Assembly (NCBI GenBank): GCA_041399085.1
Contig: JAWKTM010000038.1
Coordinates: 3,322-67,321, forward strand
DNA length: 64,000 nucleotides
DNA from: JAWKTM01 sp041399085
Lineage (GTDB): Bacteria > Planctomycetota > Planctomycetia > Pirellulales > Pirellulaceae
Direction: 5' to 3'
This document shows positions 1 to 9,810 of this stretch, piece after piece. The stretch's first letter is position 1, and each line of letters starts with the position of its first letter. The notes below the pieces were generated by a model that saw only the letters and a program-made list of their open reading frames with translations, had not been told where the DNA came from and searched no databases. The translations under genes and the position numbers were made by a program.

Positions 1-455
1 TCCATGCCCCCTACTTCGAGCACTTCGAGCTCAGACATCTCCAACGCATCAACAGCGTGGGGCGTCGAGGACGAAGGCGAATTCGGGGTCGGGTCCAGGA
101 CTTTGGCTACCGTCGGCCGATTGCCGCTCGAGTCGCCGCTCCAGGTTGACCAGCCGAGCGCCGCAACCACCAACAGCAACGCACAGGAGACGGCCGCCGT
201 GGCGGCTCGATGCACCAACCGCGTTCGCGGGTAGCGGGAATCGGCGGCGAAGCCCGACACGCCAACCTTCTCGTCGGCCGTGATGAACGGCTCGGCATCG
301 AAATGCGATCGGATGCTGGCGGCGGTTTCGCGAATCGCGTCCAATTCCGCCTGCAACGTGGGCGACTCGGCCACCGCGGCTTCGACCGCCGCTCGGTCCG
401 CGTCGTCCAATTCACCCAGCACATAGGCCGTCAGCTTCGGATCGTTTGCGTTCAT
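1..455 (-). CDS. YfbK-type anti-sigma/VWA protein, N-terminal part (runs off left edge)
   Basis: The reading frame opens with an ATG preceded by an AAGGGAG ribosome site and runs unbroken for about 151 codons to the left edge. It begins MNANDPKLTAYVLGELDDAD, an N-terminus typical of planctomycete proteins encoded beside ECF sigma factors, which combine an anti-sigma-like cytoplasmic segment, one membrane helix and a C-terminal von Willebrand A domain. Here the cytoplasmic part spans about residues 1-80 and a single hydrophobic helix (AAVSCALLLVVAALGW) follows at about 90-105. The VWA domain would lie outside the window. The gene is on the same strand as, and 266 bp downstream of, an ECF sigma gene, so it is probably that factor's membrane regulator. 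The family name rests on the N-terminus and context; the VWA part is inferred. Confidence 0.65.
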   Translation of the reverse strand, partial: MNANDPKLTAYVLGELDDADRAAVEAAVAESPTLQAELDAIRETAASIRSHFDAEPFITADEKVGVSGFAADSRYPRTRLVHRAATAAVSCALLLVVAALGWSTWSGDSSGNRPTVAKVLDPTPNSPSSSTPHAVDALEMSELEVLEVGGM

Positions 456-487
456 GTTCGTCGTCTCCCTTGTGTTTGCTGAACGCT

Positions 488-551
488 TGTAGCGGAAGGG
501 CGCGAGCCCTCCGGTTTCGCGGCACCGGACGGCTTGCGCCGTTCCGCTAAA
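488..551. repeat. Dispersed GC-rich palindromic element, copy A
   Basis: This stretch has the layout GCGG(A/T)AGGGCGCGAG-CCCTCCGGTT, then CACCGGACGG, then CGCCGTTCCGC, so it can fold into a long hairpin. Related copies lie at 2884-3017, 23780-23834, 28921-28986 and 54196-54257, all at gene ends or between genes. It behaves like a REP element. No transposase is attached to it. Confidence 0.75.
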
Positions 552-582
552 ACGGTGAGGTAATTGCGGACGGTTCCTAACG

Positions 583-648
583 AACCGAGTTGCGATGTCT
601 AACTAACCGAGTTGCGGTGTCTAACTAACCGAGTTAGACAGCCGAACT
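583..648. repeat. Three 22-bp direct repeats between sigma and anti-sigma genes
   Basis: Three consecutive 22-bp units start with AACCGAGTT (583-604, 605-626, 627-648). The first two differ at one base and the third diverges in its second half. CTAACT and AGTTAG within them form short inverted repeats. They lie upstream of the VWA gene and downstream of the ECF sigma gene. They could be operator-like sites or a plain tandem repeat; nothing in the sequence decides. Confidence 0.6.
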
Positions 649-721
649 AAGCCTTGGTACGAGACGCGCACTTAAGCTTAGTACGGCTCAACCGCCAAAA
701 TGGGGTGAACGATTGTCGCTG

Positions 722-1258
722 TCAGGCGTCGTCTGGCATCAGACTGTCTCGGATCGAACGCACGGCGGTATGCAGCAAGTAGCCGACGTTGCTGACCGAC
801 AGGCCGGTCACCGCCGCGATCTGCTTGTAACTCAGTCCCGACTGGAACTTTAGCCGCAACACTTCTTGCTGGTTGTCGGACAGGCCGGCCACGAGCCGTT
901 CGACTCGTTGCAGGTCGTCGGCCGTCTCCGCCGAACTCTGAGGCGCCTCGCGGTTGTCGAGGCAACCGGCCGTTTGTTCCGCCGTCAACGTGCTCATGCG
1001 CCGTTCCTTTCGCTTCACGTCCAACGCTCGATTTCGAGCCACCGTGAACAACCATTCGGCCAACCGGCCATCCAAATCGCCGGGCGATTGCTGACAGAGC
1101 CGCAGGAACGTGTCCTGCACGACTTCGCGAGCGGTCTCCGCGCGGCCCGTGATGCTGGCCACATAGCGCAACAGATCCAGCTCGTGCCGCTCGACCGCGG
1201 CAAGAATCCAGTCCGCCCGTTCGCGGTCGTGCCGCGCGTTCACCCGCCGTTCACTCAT
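722..1258 (-). CDS. ECF-family RNA polymerase sigma factor
   Basis: A 178-residue sigma-70-family protein of the extracytoplasmic-function type, which would direct RNA polymerase to a small regulon. Region 2 lies at about residues 28-90 (DLLRYVASITGRAETAREVV, FTVARNRALDVKRKERR). Region 4 lies at about 118-172 (LSDNQQEVLRLKF, then the helix-turn-helix LSYKQIAAVTGLSVSNVGYL). The length matches two-domain ECF factors. The anti-sigma/VWA gene follows on the same strand, which fits a regulator pair. The ATG is at 1258 with only a weak upstream ribosome site. The target regulon is unknown. Confidence 0.92.
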   Translation of the reverse strand: MSERRVNARHDRERADWILAAVERHELDLLRYVASITGRAETAREVVQDTFLRLCQQSPGDLDGRLAEWLFTVARNRALDVKRKERRMSTLTAEQTAGCLDNREAPQSSAETADDLQRVERLVAGLSDNQQEVLRLKFQSGLSYKQIAAVTGLSVSNVGYLLHTAVRSIRDSLMPDDA

Positions 1259-1491
1259 GCTTGGTCCGTTTCGGCCAGTCGAAAGGGATCACGTGCGAAG
1301 CGACCGTTTCTTAGGCGACTTTTCCGAAATTGTCGCCGCCGACTCCATGAGTCCCTCCGCGCGAGAAACAGATACGATGTCGATCCTATCCGCGGCGGCA
1401 TGGTAGAATCGTCGTTCGCGACCGAGCGACCTGACCGCAAACACTCGAACAGTTCCCCATCCATGTTGATCCTGTAGGAGCGATGCAAGCC

Positions 1492-2832
1492 ATGACTCTC
1501 CCATTGAATACCACGCGACGCGATTTTCTGCGAACCGCCGCGGCGGCGACCACGGCCGCTTCGCTGGCTACCGTGCTTCCGGCTCATGTGTTGGGACGCG
1601 ACGGCGCGGTCGCGCCGAGCGAGAAGATTACGCTGGGCGTGGTCGGCATCGGGCCGCGATGCACGTATGACTTGAAAGCGATGCTGCAATTCGCCGACGT
1701 TCAGTGCGTGGCGATCGCCGATGTGCAAGCCAAGCGGCGCGATGCGGGCAAGGCGTTGGTGGATGGCCACTATGGCAATAGCGATTGCAAACTGTATCGC
1801 GATTTCCGCGAACTGCTGGGGCGTCAAGATATCGACGCCGTGATTGTGGCCACCGGCGATCGTTGGCACGCGGCGGCTTCGATCCTGGCGGCCGAGGCGG
1901 ATAAGGATGTCTACAGTGAAAAGCCCTGCGGCATCACAATCGCCGATTGCCAAAAGCTGGCCGATACGATGCATGCCAAGCAGCGGGTGTTTCAAGCGGG
2001 AACGCAGCGCCGTAGCGTGCCCAATTTCCAGAAGGCCGTCGAGCTGGCCCACACCGGCAAGCTCGGCAAGCTTCACACGCTGCACGCTTCGGTTTATATG
2101 CCGGTGCTCGACAACACGTGGCTGCCGGCTCAACCCCAACCGTCGCGCGATGTGGTGGATTGGAATCTGTGGTTGGGGCCCGCCGCTTGGCGTCCGTTTA
2201 ATCAAAAGTATGTGGACGGCGGTTGGCGAGGGCAGTGGGATTTTGATTCCGGCGCGAAGCTGTTGGATTGGGGAGCTCATACCGTTGACCTCTGTCAATG
2301 GGCCAATCAGGCCGACGATACCATGCCGGTCGAATATGAGCCGTCGAATAATAACATTGTCTGTCGATATGAGAATGGAGTTCGTCTCCTACTCGATTTC
2401 CTACCGCAACCGTTCGGCGATCGTTCGCCCCATTATATTACTCGGCTGGGAACTTGCCCGGTGCGATTCATTGGGGATGAAGGTTGGGTGGAGACCGGCG
2501 ACGAAGGTGAGATCGTCGTCAGTTCCGAGGCGCTCAAGAAGGAACTGCCCGACGCCACGAAGCGTGTTCGCGGGCTGGACGTCTCGGCCCACTCGCGTAA
2601 CTTCTTCGACTGCATTCGCTCGCGCGGCGCGACGGCGGCGAATCCCGATGTGATGCGTCGTTCTCACATCGCTTGCCATGCCGCGGCGTTATCGTGGATC
2701 CTGCAACGCAAGCTGCGGCTCGATCCCGTCAAGGAAGAGTTCATTGACGACGCCGAAGCCAATCTGTCCGCGCGCGGGCCTCGCGTGACTGGACGGTCTA
2801 ACAACCAAGTAAGATCGGTTGTCTGTTGTTGA
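1492..2832 (+). CDS. Gfo/Idh/MocA-family oxidoreductase, Tat-exported
   Basis: A 446-residue NAD(P)-dependent sugar or inositol dehydrogenase-type protein. The N-terminus carries a twin-arginine signal (TTRRDFLRTAAAATTAAS) as in many planctomycete members of this family. The Rossmann fold follows (ITLGVVGIGPRCTYDL, VAIADVQ), with the family motif SEKPCGITIADCQKLAD at about 140-155 and the C-terminal GFO_IDH_MocA domain (GGWRGQWDFDSGAKLLDWGAH). An ATG nine bases upstream (1483) sits only two bases after the AGGAG ribosome site, so the ATG at 1492 with 11-base spacing is preferred. It is divergent from the ECF operon. The substrate cannot be told. Confidence 0.92.
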   Translation: MTLPLNTTRRDFLRTAAAATTAASLATVLPAHVLGRDGAVAPSEKITLGVVGIGPRCTYDLKAMLQFADVQCVAIADVQAKRRDAGKALVDGHYGNSDCKLYRDFRELLGRQDIDAVIVATGDRWHAAASILAAEADKDVYSEKPCGITIADCQKLADTMHAKQRVFQAGTQRRSVPNFQKAVELAHTGKLGKLHTLHASVYMPVLDNTWLPAQPQPSRDVVDWNLWLGPAAWRPFNQKYVDGGWRGQWDFDSGAKLLDWGAHTVDLCQWANQADDTMPVEYEPSNNNIVCRYENGVRLLLDFLPQPFGDRSPHYITRLGTCPVRFIGDEGWVETGDEGEIVVSSEALKKELPDATKRVRGLDVSAHSRNFFDCIRSRGATAANPDVMRRSHIACHAAALSWILQRKLRLDPVKEEFIDDAEANLSARGPRVTGRSNNQVRSVVCC

Positions 2833-2883
2833 ACCGGTCGGCGCGACATGTTAGTACTGACCGCCCACCAGTGCCAAATCACT

Positions 2884-3017
2884 TGAGCGGCAGGGCGAAA
2901 GCCCTCCGGTTACATCACATAGGAGCGGTAGCCGCAGCCCCTCCGGTAACGCCAATTGGAGCGGTAGCGCGAGCCCTCCGGTAACGCGACACCGGACGGC
3001 TTGCGCCGTGCCGCTTA
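2884..3017. repeat. Dispersed palindromic element, copy B (three head-to-tail partial units)
   Basis: Three copies of the GAGCGG(C/T)AG...CCCTCCGGT half follow one another. The last continues into the full ACCGGACGGCTTGCGCCG arm. It fills the gap between two convergent genes (Gfo/Idh and the kinase) and could fold in the 3' end of both transcripts. Confidence 0.75.
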
Positions 3018-3044
3018 CATGGCAAGATGTTTGCCGACGAGTCG

Positions 3045-5270
3045 TTAGTCGTTTCCAAACACCATCGTCTGATCGTAGCCCGGTTGACTCGTTGTGGTTT
3101 CTCGAGCGGGGCCGTCCTCAACGGATTGCCCTCGCTCATGGCGTGCCCACCAAGCTTCCGCCTGCTCCAGGTTCCATTGCTTTGCCTCGGGGCATTTCCG
3201 TAGCAGTTGAGCGAAGTCGCGAGCCGTCTGAGGCCGTTTGGCCCGTGTCTTCTCCAAGCACGATAGTATCGCGTATTCCAACTCGTCGGACACATTGTGT
3301 CCCAATCGCGAACTGGGCCTTTCGGGCACTTCATCAATATGCTTTTGACAAAGGTCCACGATGCTGGTGGCGTCGAATACCGGCCGACCCGTTAGTAGGA
3401 AATAACCGACAGCTCCCAGGCCGTAAATGTCGCTGCGGTTATCCACGGTCATCGGCGACTGAATCGCTTCGGGCGACATATAAAGCGGTGTGCCGGTTAG
3501 CCCGCCCTCAGCCGATACGCCGGCGCGTTTCTGCTCGTCAACGGCTTTCACCAATCCGAAATCCAACACTTTCACGACGTCGGGCTCGCCGCCACGGTGG
3601 CTGAGCATCATATTGGCGGGTTTGATATCTCGGTGTACCAGCCCTTGGGAATGAGCCTCATACAAAGAGCCGCACGCTTGCATCAAAATCGAGATCACTC
3701 GCCCCCCAGGCTGCGCGCCGTACTTTTCAACCAGTTGTTGGAGGTCGATCCCGTCCAGATATTCCATCGCATAGTAAAACACGCCTTCCGGAGTGCGTCC
3801 GAAATCATAGATGGCAATGGTGCTGGGATGATTCAACCGACAGGTAATTTGCACTTCGCGTTCGAATCGTTGAATCGACGCGTCATTAACACGATCGGCA
3901 TCTAACAGTTTGATCGCCGTGGGCCGACGCAACATCGAGTGATGTCCCTTGTAGACAACTCCCATCGCGCCCGCGCCCAGTTTGGTTTCCAGCGTGTATT
4001 GGCCCAACTGTTGGGCTTCGATTGCCGCCTTGCGGGCTTCACGCTGGAGATTGGCGACCACAACGGTGAAGGCGAAGATGGCAATGGCGCTAACGACCAG
4101 TAGTCCGTACAATCCCCAAAAAGTGCGCCTCAATATGGTCAGCGGCATAAACGCTTCGGCCAAGTCGATTTCCGTGGCCACGCCAAGCTCGTATTCGGGC
4201 AGCCATGTCCAGGCTCCCACAACTGGCACGCCGCGATAGTCGCGATAGCCTTCCACGTCGACGCCCGAACGACCTTCCACCGCGTCGGCGACCAGTCGAG
4301 TCATCGGCATCTCGGAACGCCGAGTTGTCGGCCGAAAGCCATTGGTCATATCACCGCCCGGGTCGCGAATCAGGACGTTCAAGATGGAACGCGACAGTTG
4401 TTGATCCGGCAGAATCCCCAACAAGATCAAGTCATCATCAAAGCGGCTGTTGGAGACCATGCGGCCGTTGCGATCAAAGGCATAAGTCTCGCCCGAGTCT
4501 CCCATTTGTCCGAGCTGGAGAATGCGCGTAAATTCTCGCTGTGGTTGGAGCTGCAAGGCCAAGGCGCCGACAATCAAAAACGATTCATCCCGAATCGGGG
4601 CGCAGGCGTACATAGTGGGTTCGCCCGTTCGCACTTGTCCGGCTTCATCCTGCATCATGACCACGCTGGGAAACGGCGCGGATACGACCGCTTCGCCGTC
4701 GAGAGCGCGGGACAGAAACTGGTCGTAGTCCCGGATATCGCGCTGGCCGATCAGCACGGCATGTGACGACGCGAGAATCTCTTTCGATCGATCAACGACG
4801 AAATACCCGATGAAGTCATGCGAAGCCATGATCGGCGCCAAAGCTTTCGCGATATCGCTATTCACGCGTGACAGATCGGGGCGCGAAACAGGCTCGTCCG
4901 ATGCTGCCTCATCCACAAGCAAATGGCCGATTTGTTCGCGTAGTCGAGGGTCGTTGGCCGCGGTCTCGGCGTTTGCCGCATGGACCTCCAGCCATTTATC
5001 CAGCATCGCGGCTTCCGCCGTTAACAGCGTTTGTAGCTGAGAGCTTAGGTTGGCCTTCATCGTGGATTCGATCGCCGATCGGACGAACAGTCCGATGACC
5101 GACAGAATCACCACGGCGATGATCGGCCAAACCCAAAGCTGCTTTTTCAGGAACACGCCGGTGCGAGTGACGGTCCGGCCGACGCTGGTGTGCGCCCAGG
5201 TCATATGAGCCTGTGGATTGGCGGGGCTCCGCCTGCCAACGGTCCGGCGAATGAGTTGCCAGGGATTCAT
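3045..5270 (-). CDS. Membrane Ser/Thr protein kinase with extracytoplasmic cache sensor
   Basis: A protein of about 741 residues. A membrane helix at about 44-67 (PIIAVVILSVIGLFV) is followed by a periplasmic region of about 300 residues resembling a double-cache sensor (FVVDRSKEILASSHAV, GETYAFDRNGRMV). A second helix lies at about 378-400, then a cytoplasmic Hanks-type kinase: glycine loop LGAGAMGVVYKG, AIKLL lysine, catalytic loop HRDIKPANMM, DFG at about 570, and SPEAIQS in the activation segment. All catalytic residues are present. The ATG at 5270 is preferred over a GTG at 5321. The ligand and substrates are unknown. The 321 bp between this start and the next gene hold no recognisable feature beyond a divergent promoter region. 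Confidence 0.9.
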   Translation of the reverse strand: MNPWQLIRRTVGRRSPANPQAHMTWAHTSVGRTVTRTGVFLKKQLWVWPIIAVVILSVIGLFVRSAIESTMKANLSSQLQTLLTAEAAMLDKWLEVHAANAETAANDPRLREQIGHLLVDEAASDEPVSRPDLSRVNSDIAKALAPIMASHDFIGYFVVDRSKEILASSHAVLIGQRDIRDYDQFLSRALDGEAVVSAPFPSVVMMQDEAGQVRTGEPTMYACAPIRDESFLIVGALALQLQPQREFTRILQLGQMGDSGETYAFDRNGRMVSNSRFDDDLILLGILPDQQLSRSILNVLIRDPGGDMTNGFRPTTRRSEMPMTRLVADAVEGRSGVDVEGYRDYRGVPVVGAWTWLPEYELGVATEIDLAEAFMPLTILRRTFWGLYGLLVVSAIAIFAFTVVVANLQREARKAAIEAQQLGQYTLETKLGAGAMGVVYKGHHSMLRRPTAIKLLDADRVNDASIQRFEREVQITCRLNHPSTIAIYDFGRTPEGVFYYAMEYLDGIDLQQLVEKYGAQPGGRVISILMQACGSLYEAHSQGLVHRDIKPANMMLSHRGGEPDVVKVLDFGLVKAVDEQKRAGVSAEGGLTGTPLYMSPEAIQSPMTVDNRSDIYGLGAVGYFLLTGRPVFDATSIVDLCQKHIDEVPERPSSRLGHNVSDELEYAILSCLEKTRAKRPQTARDFAQLLRKCPEAKQWNLEQAEAWWARHERGQSVEDGPARETTTSQPGYDQTMVFGND

Positions 5271-5591
5271 GGAAAGCGATCGATAGTAGTCGGCGGGGGA
5301 AACAAAGCACGGTGGGAACACCTTGCCGAGAACGCCTCAGCATCAGACTCATACGATCATGATTGGACGCCAATCTGACGGCAAGCAACGGGGCGGCCGA
5401 CCTACACATGAAGTTGCGGATTGGGACGGGCAGCGCCGATTTTCGGGCATGGTGGGCCGCGTCCGTCAACTTGTTGGTGGTTTCGGAGGCGCGTCGGCCT
5501 CATCCTCCCGATTACCGGCTCGCCTGTTGGCTGCTAAAATGACAACGGGCTAACGACGAAGGCACGCGATTTCAGACGAAGAAGCATTACC

Positions 5592-6161
5592 ATGAGCGAG
5601 TACATCCTGGATCAACGGCGGCGGGTGTTGGAAGATTCGTTTTTCGCGAAGGTCGACCAAGAGCTGCTCCGTCGGCTGCAAGAGGAAATGGAGACGCAGC
5701 AGGAGGAAGAACAGTTGGCGCGCGTGTCGGGCATCTCCGACAAGTTCCTGCTGGATCGACTGATCGGTTGCGGGATCAAGAGTTCGACCTGGGCTGCGAT
5801 GTCGCTGGTGCCATTGGTCGAAGTGGCTTGGGCCGATGGCCATGTGGTCGATGAAGAGCGAGTGGCCGTGCTACAGTCCGCTCACGAAGCGGGGCTGGAG
5901 TCAAACGCACCGGCTTATCAATTGCTCGAACAGTGGCTTCATCACCGGCCCGAGCCGAGCCTCCGTCAAGCTTGGAAGGATTACGTCCACGCGTTGTGCG
6001 AGAACGCGGCGCCCGACACGCGCGAAGCGTTTCGCACGCAGGTTTTGGAACGTGCTCAACGCGTGGCCGAAGCTTGGGGCGGCATGCTGGGTATGGGCAA
6101 TGCCGTCTCGGATAGCGAACAAAAGGTGCTGGACGACCTGCACTCGGCTCTCGGGCACTAG
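5592..6161 (+). CDS. TerB-like helical protein
   Basis: A 189-residue soluble helical protein that begins MSEYILDQRRRVLEDSFF and has a glutamate-rich helix at about 28-45. The stretch LVEVAWADGHVVDEERVAVL at about 75-95 resembles the TerB/DUF533 acidic helix-pair motif that binds metal in tellurite-resistance proteins. The C-terminal half repeats a similar pattern (SDSEQKVLDDLH). Function in this branch is not established. It starts a plus-strand run and is followed 56 bp later by the helicase gene, so the two may be cotranscribed. The TerB assignment is by motif only. Confidence 0.6.
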   Translation: MSEYILDQRRRVLEDSFFAKVDQELLRRLQEEMETQQEEEQLARVSGISDKFLLDRLIGCGIKSSTWAAMSLVPLVEVAWADGHVVDEERVAVLQSAHEAGLESNAPAYQLLEQWLHHRPEPSLRQAWKDYVHALCENAAPDTREAFRTQVLERAQRVAEAWGGMLGMGNAVSDSEQKVLDDLHSALGH

Positions 6162-6217
6162 GCGCGACATTCGCGTCGGCTCGCGACAAGCGAATTCGGC
6201 CGGCGGGAGTTTGAACG

Positions 6218-8206
6218 ATGTTATCTCCCGCCGACATTTTGGGGCCAAGCGGTCGGATCGCCGCGCGATTGCCAAGCTACGAGCACCGCGAGCAGCAATT
6301 GGCAATGGCCGACTCGGTCGCTCGCGCGATCCGCGACGGCCATCATCTTGTGGCCGAAGCCGGAACGGGCGTGGGCAAGAGCTTCGCCTACTTGGTGCCC
6401 GCGATTTTGGCGGCGGCCGAAGCTGGTGAAAGCGACGGTAAGCCTCGACGCCGCGTGATTGTGTCCACTCACACAATCAGTTTGCAGGAGCAGTTGATCG
6501 GCAAGGACATACCTTTTCTGAATGCCGTCATCCCCGTCGAATTCTCGGCCGTGTTGGTCAAAGGTCGGGGCAATTACATCAGCTTGCGACGGCTGGACGC
6601 AGCCCGCCAGCGATCCAGCAGCCTCTTTCACGACGAGCAGACGTTCGATCAACTTCGACAACTGCTGGTTTGGTCGAAGGAAACCTCGGACGGATCGATA
6701 AGCGACCTTGGATTTCGCCCTCGGTATGAATTGTGGGATGAAGTGGCCAGCGACAGCGGCAACTGTCTGGGGCGCAAGTGTCCGACGCATAAGCAATGTT
6801 TTTACTTCGCCGCTCGACGTCGAGCCTCGCGCGCACAAATCCTGATCGTGAATCACGCATTGTTCTGCAGTGATTTGGCCCTCCGCCGAATGGGCGCCAG
6901 TATCTTGCCAGACTATGACACCGTGATTTTCGACGAGGCCCACACGCTCGAGTCCGTGGCGGCCGACCATTTGGGGATTGGGGCCAGTTCCGGGCAAACT
7001 CAATGGATATTGAACAAACTGTATAACGATCGCACCAACAAGGGATTGTTGGTCCACCACGATTTGCGTTCCGCCCAGCAATTGGTGATGGACGCTCATT
7101 ATCGCAGCGACGAATTCTTTGCCGATGTCGTCGACTGGCTGGCTCAACATCAGGGCGGCAACGGCCGCGTGCGAATGCCCGATGCGGTGGAAAACAATCT
7201 CAGCCCGGCGTTGGATCGGCTGGCTAAAGCGATTCGCACGATCGCGGACCGTTTCTGAAAATGAAACGCTGCGGCAAGATTTCAGCTCCGCCGAAGCTCG
7301 CTTGCAATCGTTGGCCGACGAGATCGACGGTTGGACCAAACAAAAGCTGCCGAACGCCGTGTATTGGGCAACCGTCACGGAATCTCGCCGCCAACAACAA
7401 CGCGTGAATCTGTACGCCGCTCCGATTGATGTGGGCGAAGTATTACGAGAGCAACTGTTCGGCCAGACGCGGTGTGTGGTGTTGTACCAGCCGCGACATT
7501 GTCGGTCGGCCGTGAACCTTCGTTCGACTTCTTCAAGTCGCGGGTCGGTTTGACCAAATCGGATTCGGTTCGCCTGGGAAGTCCGTTTAATTATCGAGAC
7601 CAAGCCAAGCTGATTCTGCTGCGAGGAATGCCCGATCCGAGCCAGCAACGAGTGGAGTTCGAGACGCGTTGCGCGGACATGATTCGCCGCTATGTCGACC
7701 GAACGAATGGCCGCGCGTTCGTGTTGTTCACCAGCTATAGCATGATGAAGCAAACGGCCACCAAGCTGCTGCCCTGGCTGCGTCAGCAAAACATGGCGTT
7801 GTTCAGCCAAGCCGATGGCACGCCGCGAAATCAAATGCTGGAGCAATTCAAAGCGGCCGATCGCGCGGTCCTGTTCGGTACGGACAGTTTCTGGCAAGGT
7901 GTGGATGTGCCGGGCGATGCGTTGCAGAACGTCATCATTACGAAGCTGCCATTTAGCGTGCCCGACCAGCCGCTGTTAGAGGCGCGGCTGGAGGCGATTC
8001 GGGCGGCGGGAGGAAACCCGTTTCGGGATTATCAATTGCCCGAGGCCGTAATTAAACTCCGACAAGGGTTCGGCCGGCTGATTCGCTCGGCTCGCGATCA
8101 TGGAATCGTGGTAATTCTCGACCCACGGGTCCGCACGAAACCGTATGGTCGCATGTTTCTCGAATCGTTGCCCGAATGTGAGATTGTGGAAGAGACGGTA
8201 AACTAA
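6218..8206 (+). pseudogene. DinG/XPD-type ATP-dependent DNA helicase, frameshifted
   Basis: An iron-sulfur helicase of superfamily 2 in three frame segments. Segment 1 (6218 to about 7245) has Walker A AEAGTGVGKSFAYL, the cysteine-containing stretch CLGRKCPTHKQC, and the DEAH box VIFDEAHTLES. Segment 2 (about 7245-7480) has ENETLRQDFSSAEARL through RCVVL. Segment 3 (about 7485-8206) has SVGREPSFDFFKS, QGVDVPGDAL and the motif VI stretch LRQGFGRLIRS. One extra base near 7246 and two near 7476-7486 (inside what should read VLTSATLS) give three indels with no net frame change. All conserved motifs survive, so either the gene was recently broken or the bases are sequencing errors. The GGGAG site before ATG 6218 supports the start. 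Confidence 0.85.
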
Positions 8207-8266
8207 ACCCCTCTTGGCGATCGACTGAATCGCACATACTAAACGTTGCCGCTAAAGGAATGAGAA

Positions 8267-8640
8267 ATGAGTCGAGTTCGGGCCGCCGTGTGGAGATTTG
8301 CCTTACTAGTTGCTTGCGTCGCCGTTGGTGTCATTCAAGTACGACCCGCCGCCGCCGAACGACCCAATGTATTGTTCATCGCGGTCGATGATTTACGACC
8401 CGAGCTTGGGTGTTACGGCGCCACGCATATTCACAGTCCCAACATCGACCGCTTGGCCGCCAGCGGTACGGTGTTTCGCCGAGCTTACTGTCAGCAGGCG
8501 GTTTGCTCGCCGTCGCGCAGCAGTCTGATGACCGGTCTGCGGCCGGATTCCACGCGTGTCTATGACTTGGAAACCCACTTTCGGGAACACGTTCCAAATG
8601 GGTCACCGTGGCTCAGCATTTTAAGAATCGCAGCTATCAC
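8267..8640 (+). pseudogene. Sulfatase, 5' fragment
   Basis: This piece encodes a signal peptide and the first part of a type I sulfatase: NVLFIAVDDLRPELGCYG with its metal-binding Asp pair and the formylglycine motif CSPSRSSLMTG with its intact cysteine. The frame slips by one base near 8600, after which VTVAQHFKNRSYH continues the sulfatase sequence to about 8640. From there the sequence is a cyclase gene. Roughly three quarters of the sulfatase (about 350 residues in the family) is absent. It is either a deletion product or an assembly chimera. Confidence 0.8.
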
Positions 8641-8765
8641 CGCCGCACTCACCGCCGCGGACAGCCGCGCCCGCTCCTTCTGCCGATCCGCAGTTCACGC
8701 AGAGCGAAGATCTCGACTGGGCTTTCTGCACGCCGCTGACGGCCGACCCATGTCGCGGTTGGGCG

Positions 8766-9782
8766 TTGTATGTGGCCGGGAAACTCGCCGGCGGCGATGC
8801 GGTCACGCACGACGCCCGCGATCCGGCTGACTTGCGCGACGAAGTGAAGTTCGTCGAACTGACCGCCAACATGTTGACTTCACTACGTCGCATGCGAGTC
8901 CTGGAACGGAAGGACGCCAGCCTGCGTTCGTTTTTCTCGCCCGTGGTTTTGGAAGCTCTGGCCGAACACGATCCCGAACAGATACTCGCGCCGCGCGAAG
9001 TGAACGTGTCGGTGTTGTTCTGCGATCTCCGCGGATTCTCGCGCCGCAGCGAAGCATCGGCCGATGATCTGCTGGGATTGTTGCAGCGCGTGAGTCGAGC
9101 GTTGGGCGTGATGACGCATCACATTCTCGATCAAGGCGGCGTTGTCGGCGATTTTCATGGCGACGCCGCGATGGGTTTTTGGGGCTGGCCGCTGGAGCAA
9201 TCGGATGCGGCCGAAAGAGCGTGTCGCGCGGCGCTCGGCATTCAGGCGGAGTTCGCCGCGGCGGCTAGCGACTCGACGCATCCGCTGGCGAATTTCCGCA
9301 TGGGAATCGGCATCTCGACAGGACGGGCCGTGGCGGGCAAGATCGGGACGATCGATCAAGTGAAGGTGACCGTCTTCGGGCCGGTCGTAAATCTGGCGTC
9401 GCGGTTGGAAGGACTGACCAAACACGTGCGAGCGCCGATTTTGCTCGATCCGCCAACGGCCGAAATCGTGCGCGAGCGTCTCTCGCGCGACGAAGCCCGC
9501 GTGCGCCGTGTCGCAACGGTGCGCCCCAGCGGCATGTCGGCCAGCGTCGAAGTAAGTCAATTGCTGCCGGGCCGCGCGTCAGACTCGCTATTGTCCGACG
9601 AACACATTGCGGCCTACGAAGCGGCGCTCGACGCTCTCTCGGCCGGCGATTGGCAGCGTGCTTTTTCGCTACTGCATGCCGTACCGGCCGAAGACCGCGT
9701 GAAGGATCTGCTCACGGTGTTCATCGCCCAAAACAATCGCACGCAGCCCCCGGATTGGGACGGCGTGATCCCGCATGGTTAG
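8766..9782 (+). CDS. Class III adenylate/guanylate cyclase, 5'-truncated
   Basis: A complete class III cyclase catalytic domain lies at about residues 70-255. It has the metal-binding segment VSVLFCDLRGFS, the second metal site GDFHGDAAMGFWG, and the stretch VFGPVVNLASRLEG with the transition-state Asn/Arg. Homologous sequence reaches back to about 8640 in the same frame (SEDLDWAFCTPL), which looks like the end of a GAF domain as in planctomycete FHA-GAF-cyclase proteins. The native start and N-terminal sensor are missing because the upstream DNA is a sulfatase fragment. An ATG at 8766 could still allow a 338-residue product. A C-terminal segment of about 80 residues follows the catalytic domain. 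Confidence 0.85.
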   Translation: MYVAGKLAGGDAVTHDARDPADLRDEVKFVELTANMLTSLRRMRVLERKDASLRSFFSPVVLEALAEHDPEQILAPREVNVSVLFCDLRGFSRRSEASADDLLGLLQRVSRALGVMTHHILDQGGVVGDFHGDAAMGFWGWPLEQSDAAERACRAALGIQAEFAAAASDSTHPLANFRMGIGISTGRAVAGKIGTIDQVKVTVFGPVVNLASRLEGLTKHVRAPILLDPPTAEIVRERLSRDEARVRRVATVRPSGMSASVEVSQLLPGRASDSLLSDEHIAAYEAALDALSAGDWQRAFSLLHAVPAEDRVKDLLTVFIAQNNRTQPPDWDGVIPHG

Positions 9783-9810
9783 GCGATCGGCAGCGAAATT
9801 CTTATCTACC

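Noticed and set aside
6221..7897. 558-codon antisense frame over the helicase
   Set aside because: It crosses all helicase motifs on the opposite strand and shows no recognisable domain. It is a GC-bias artefact.
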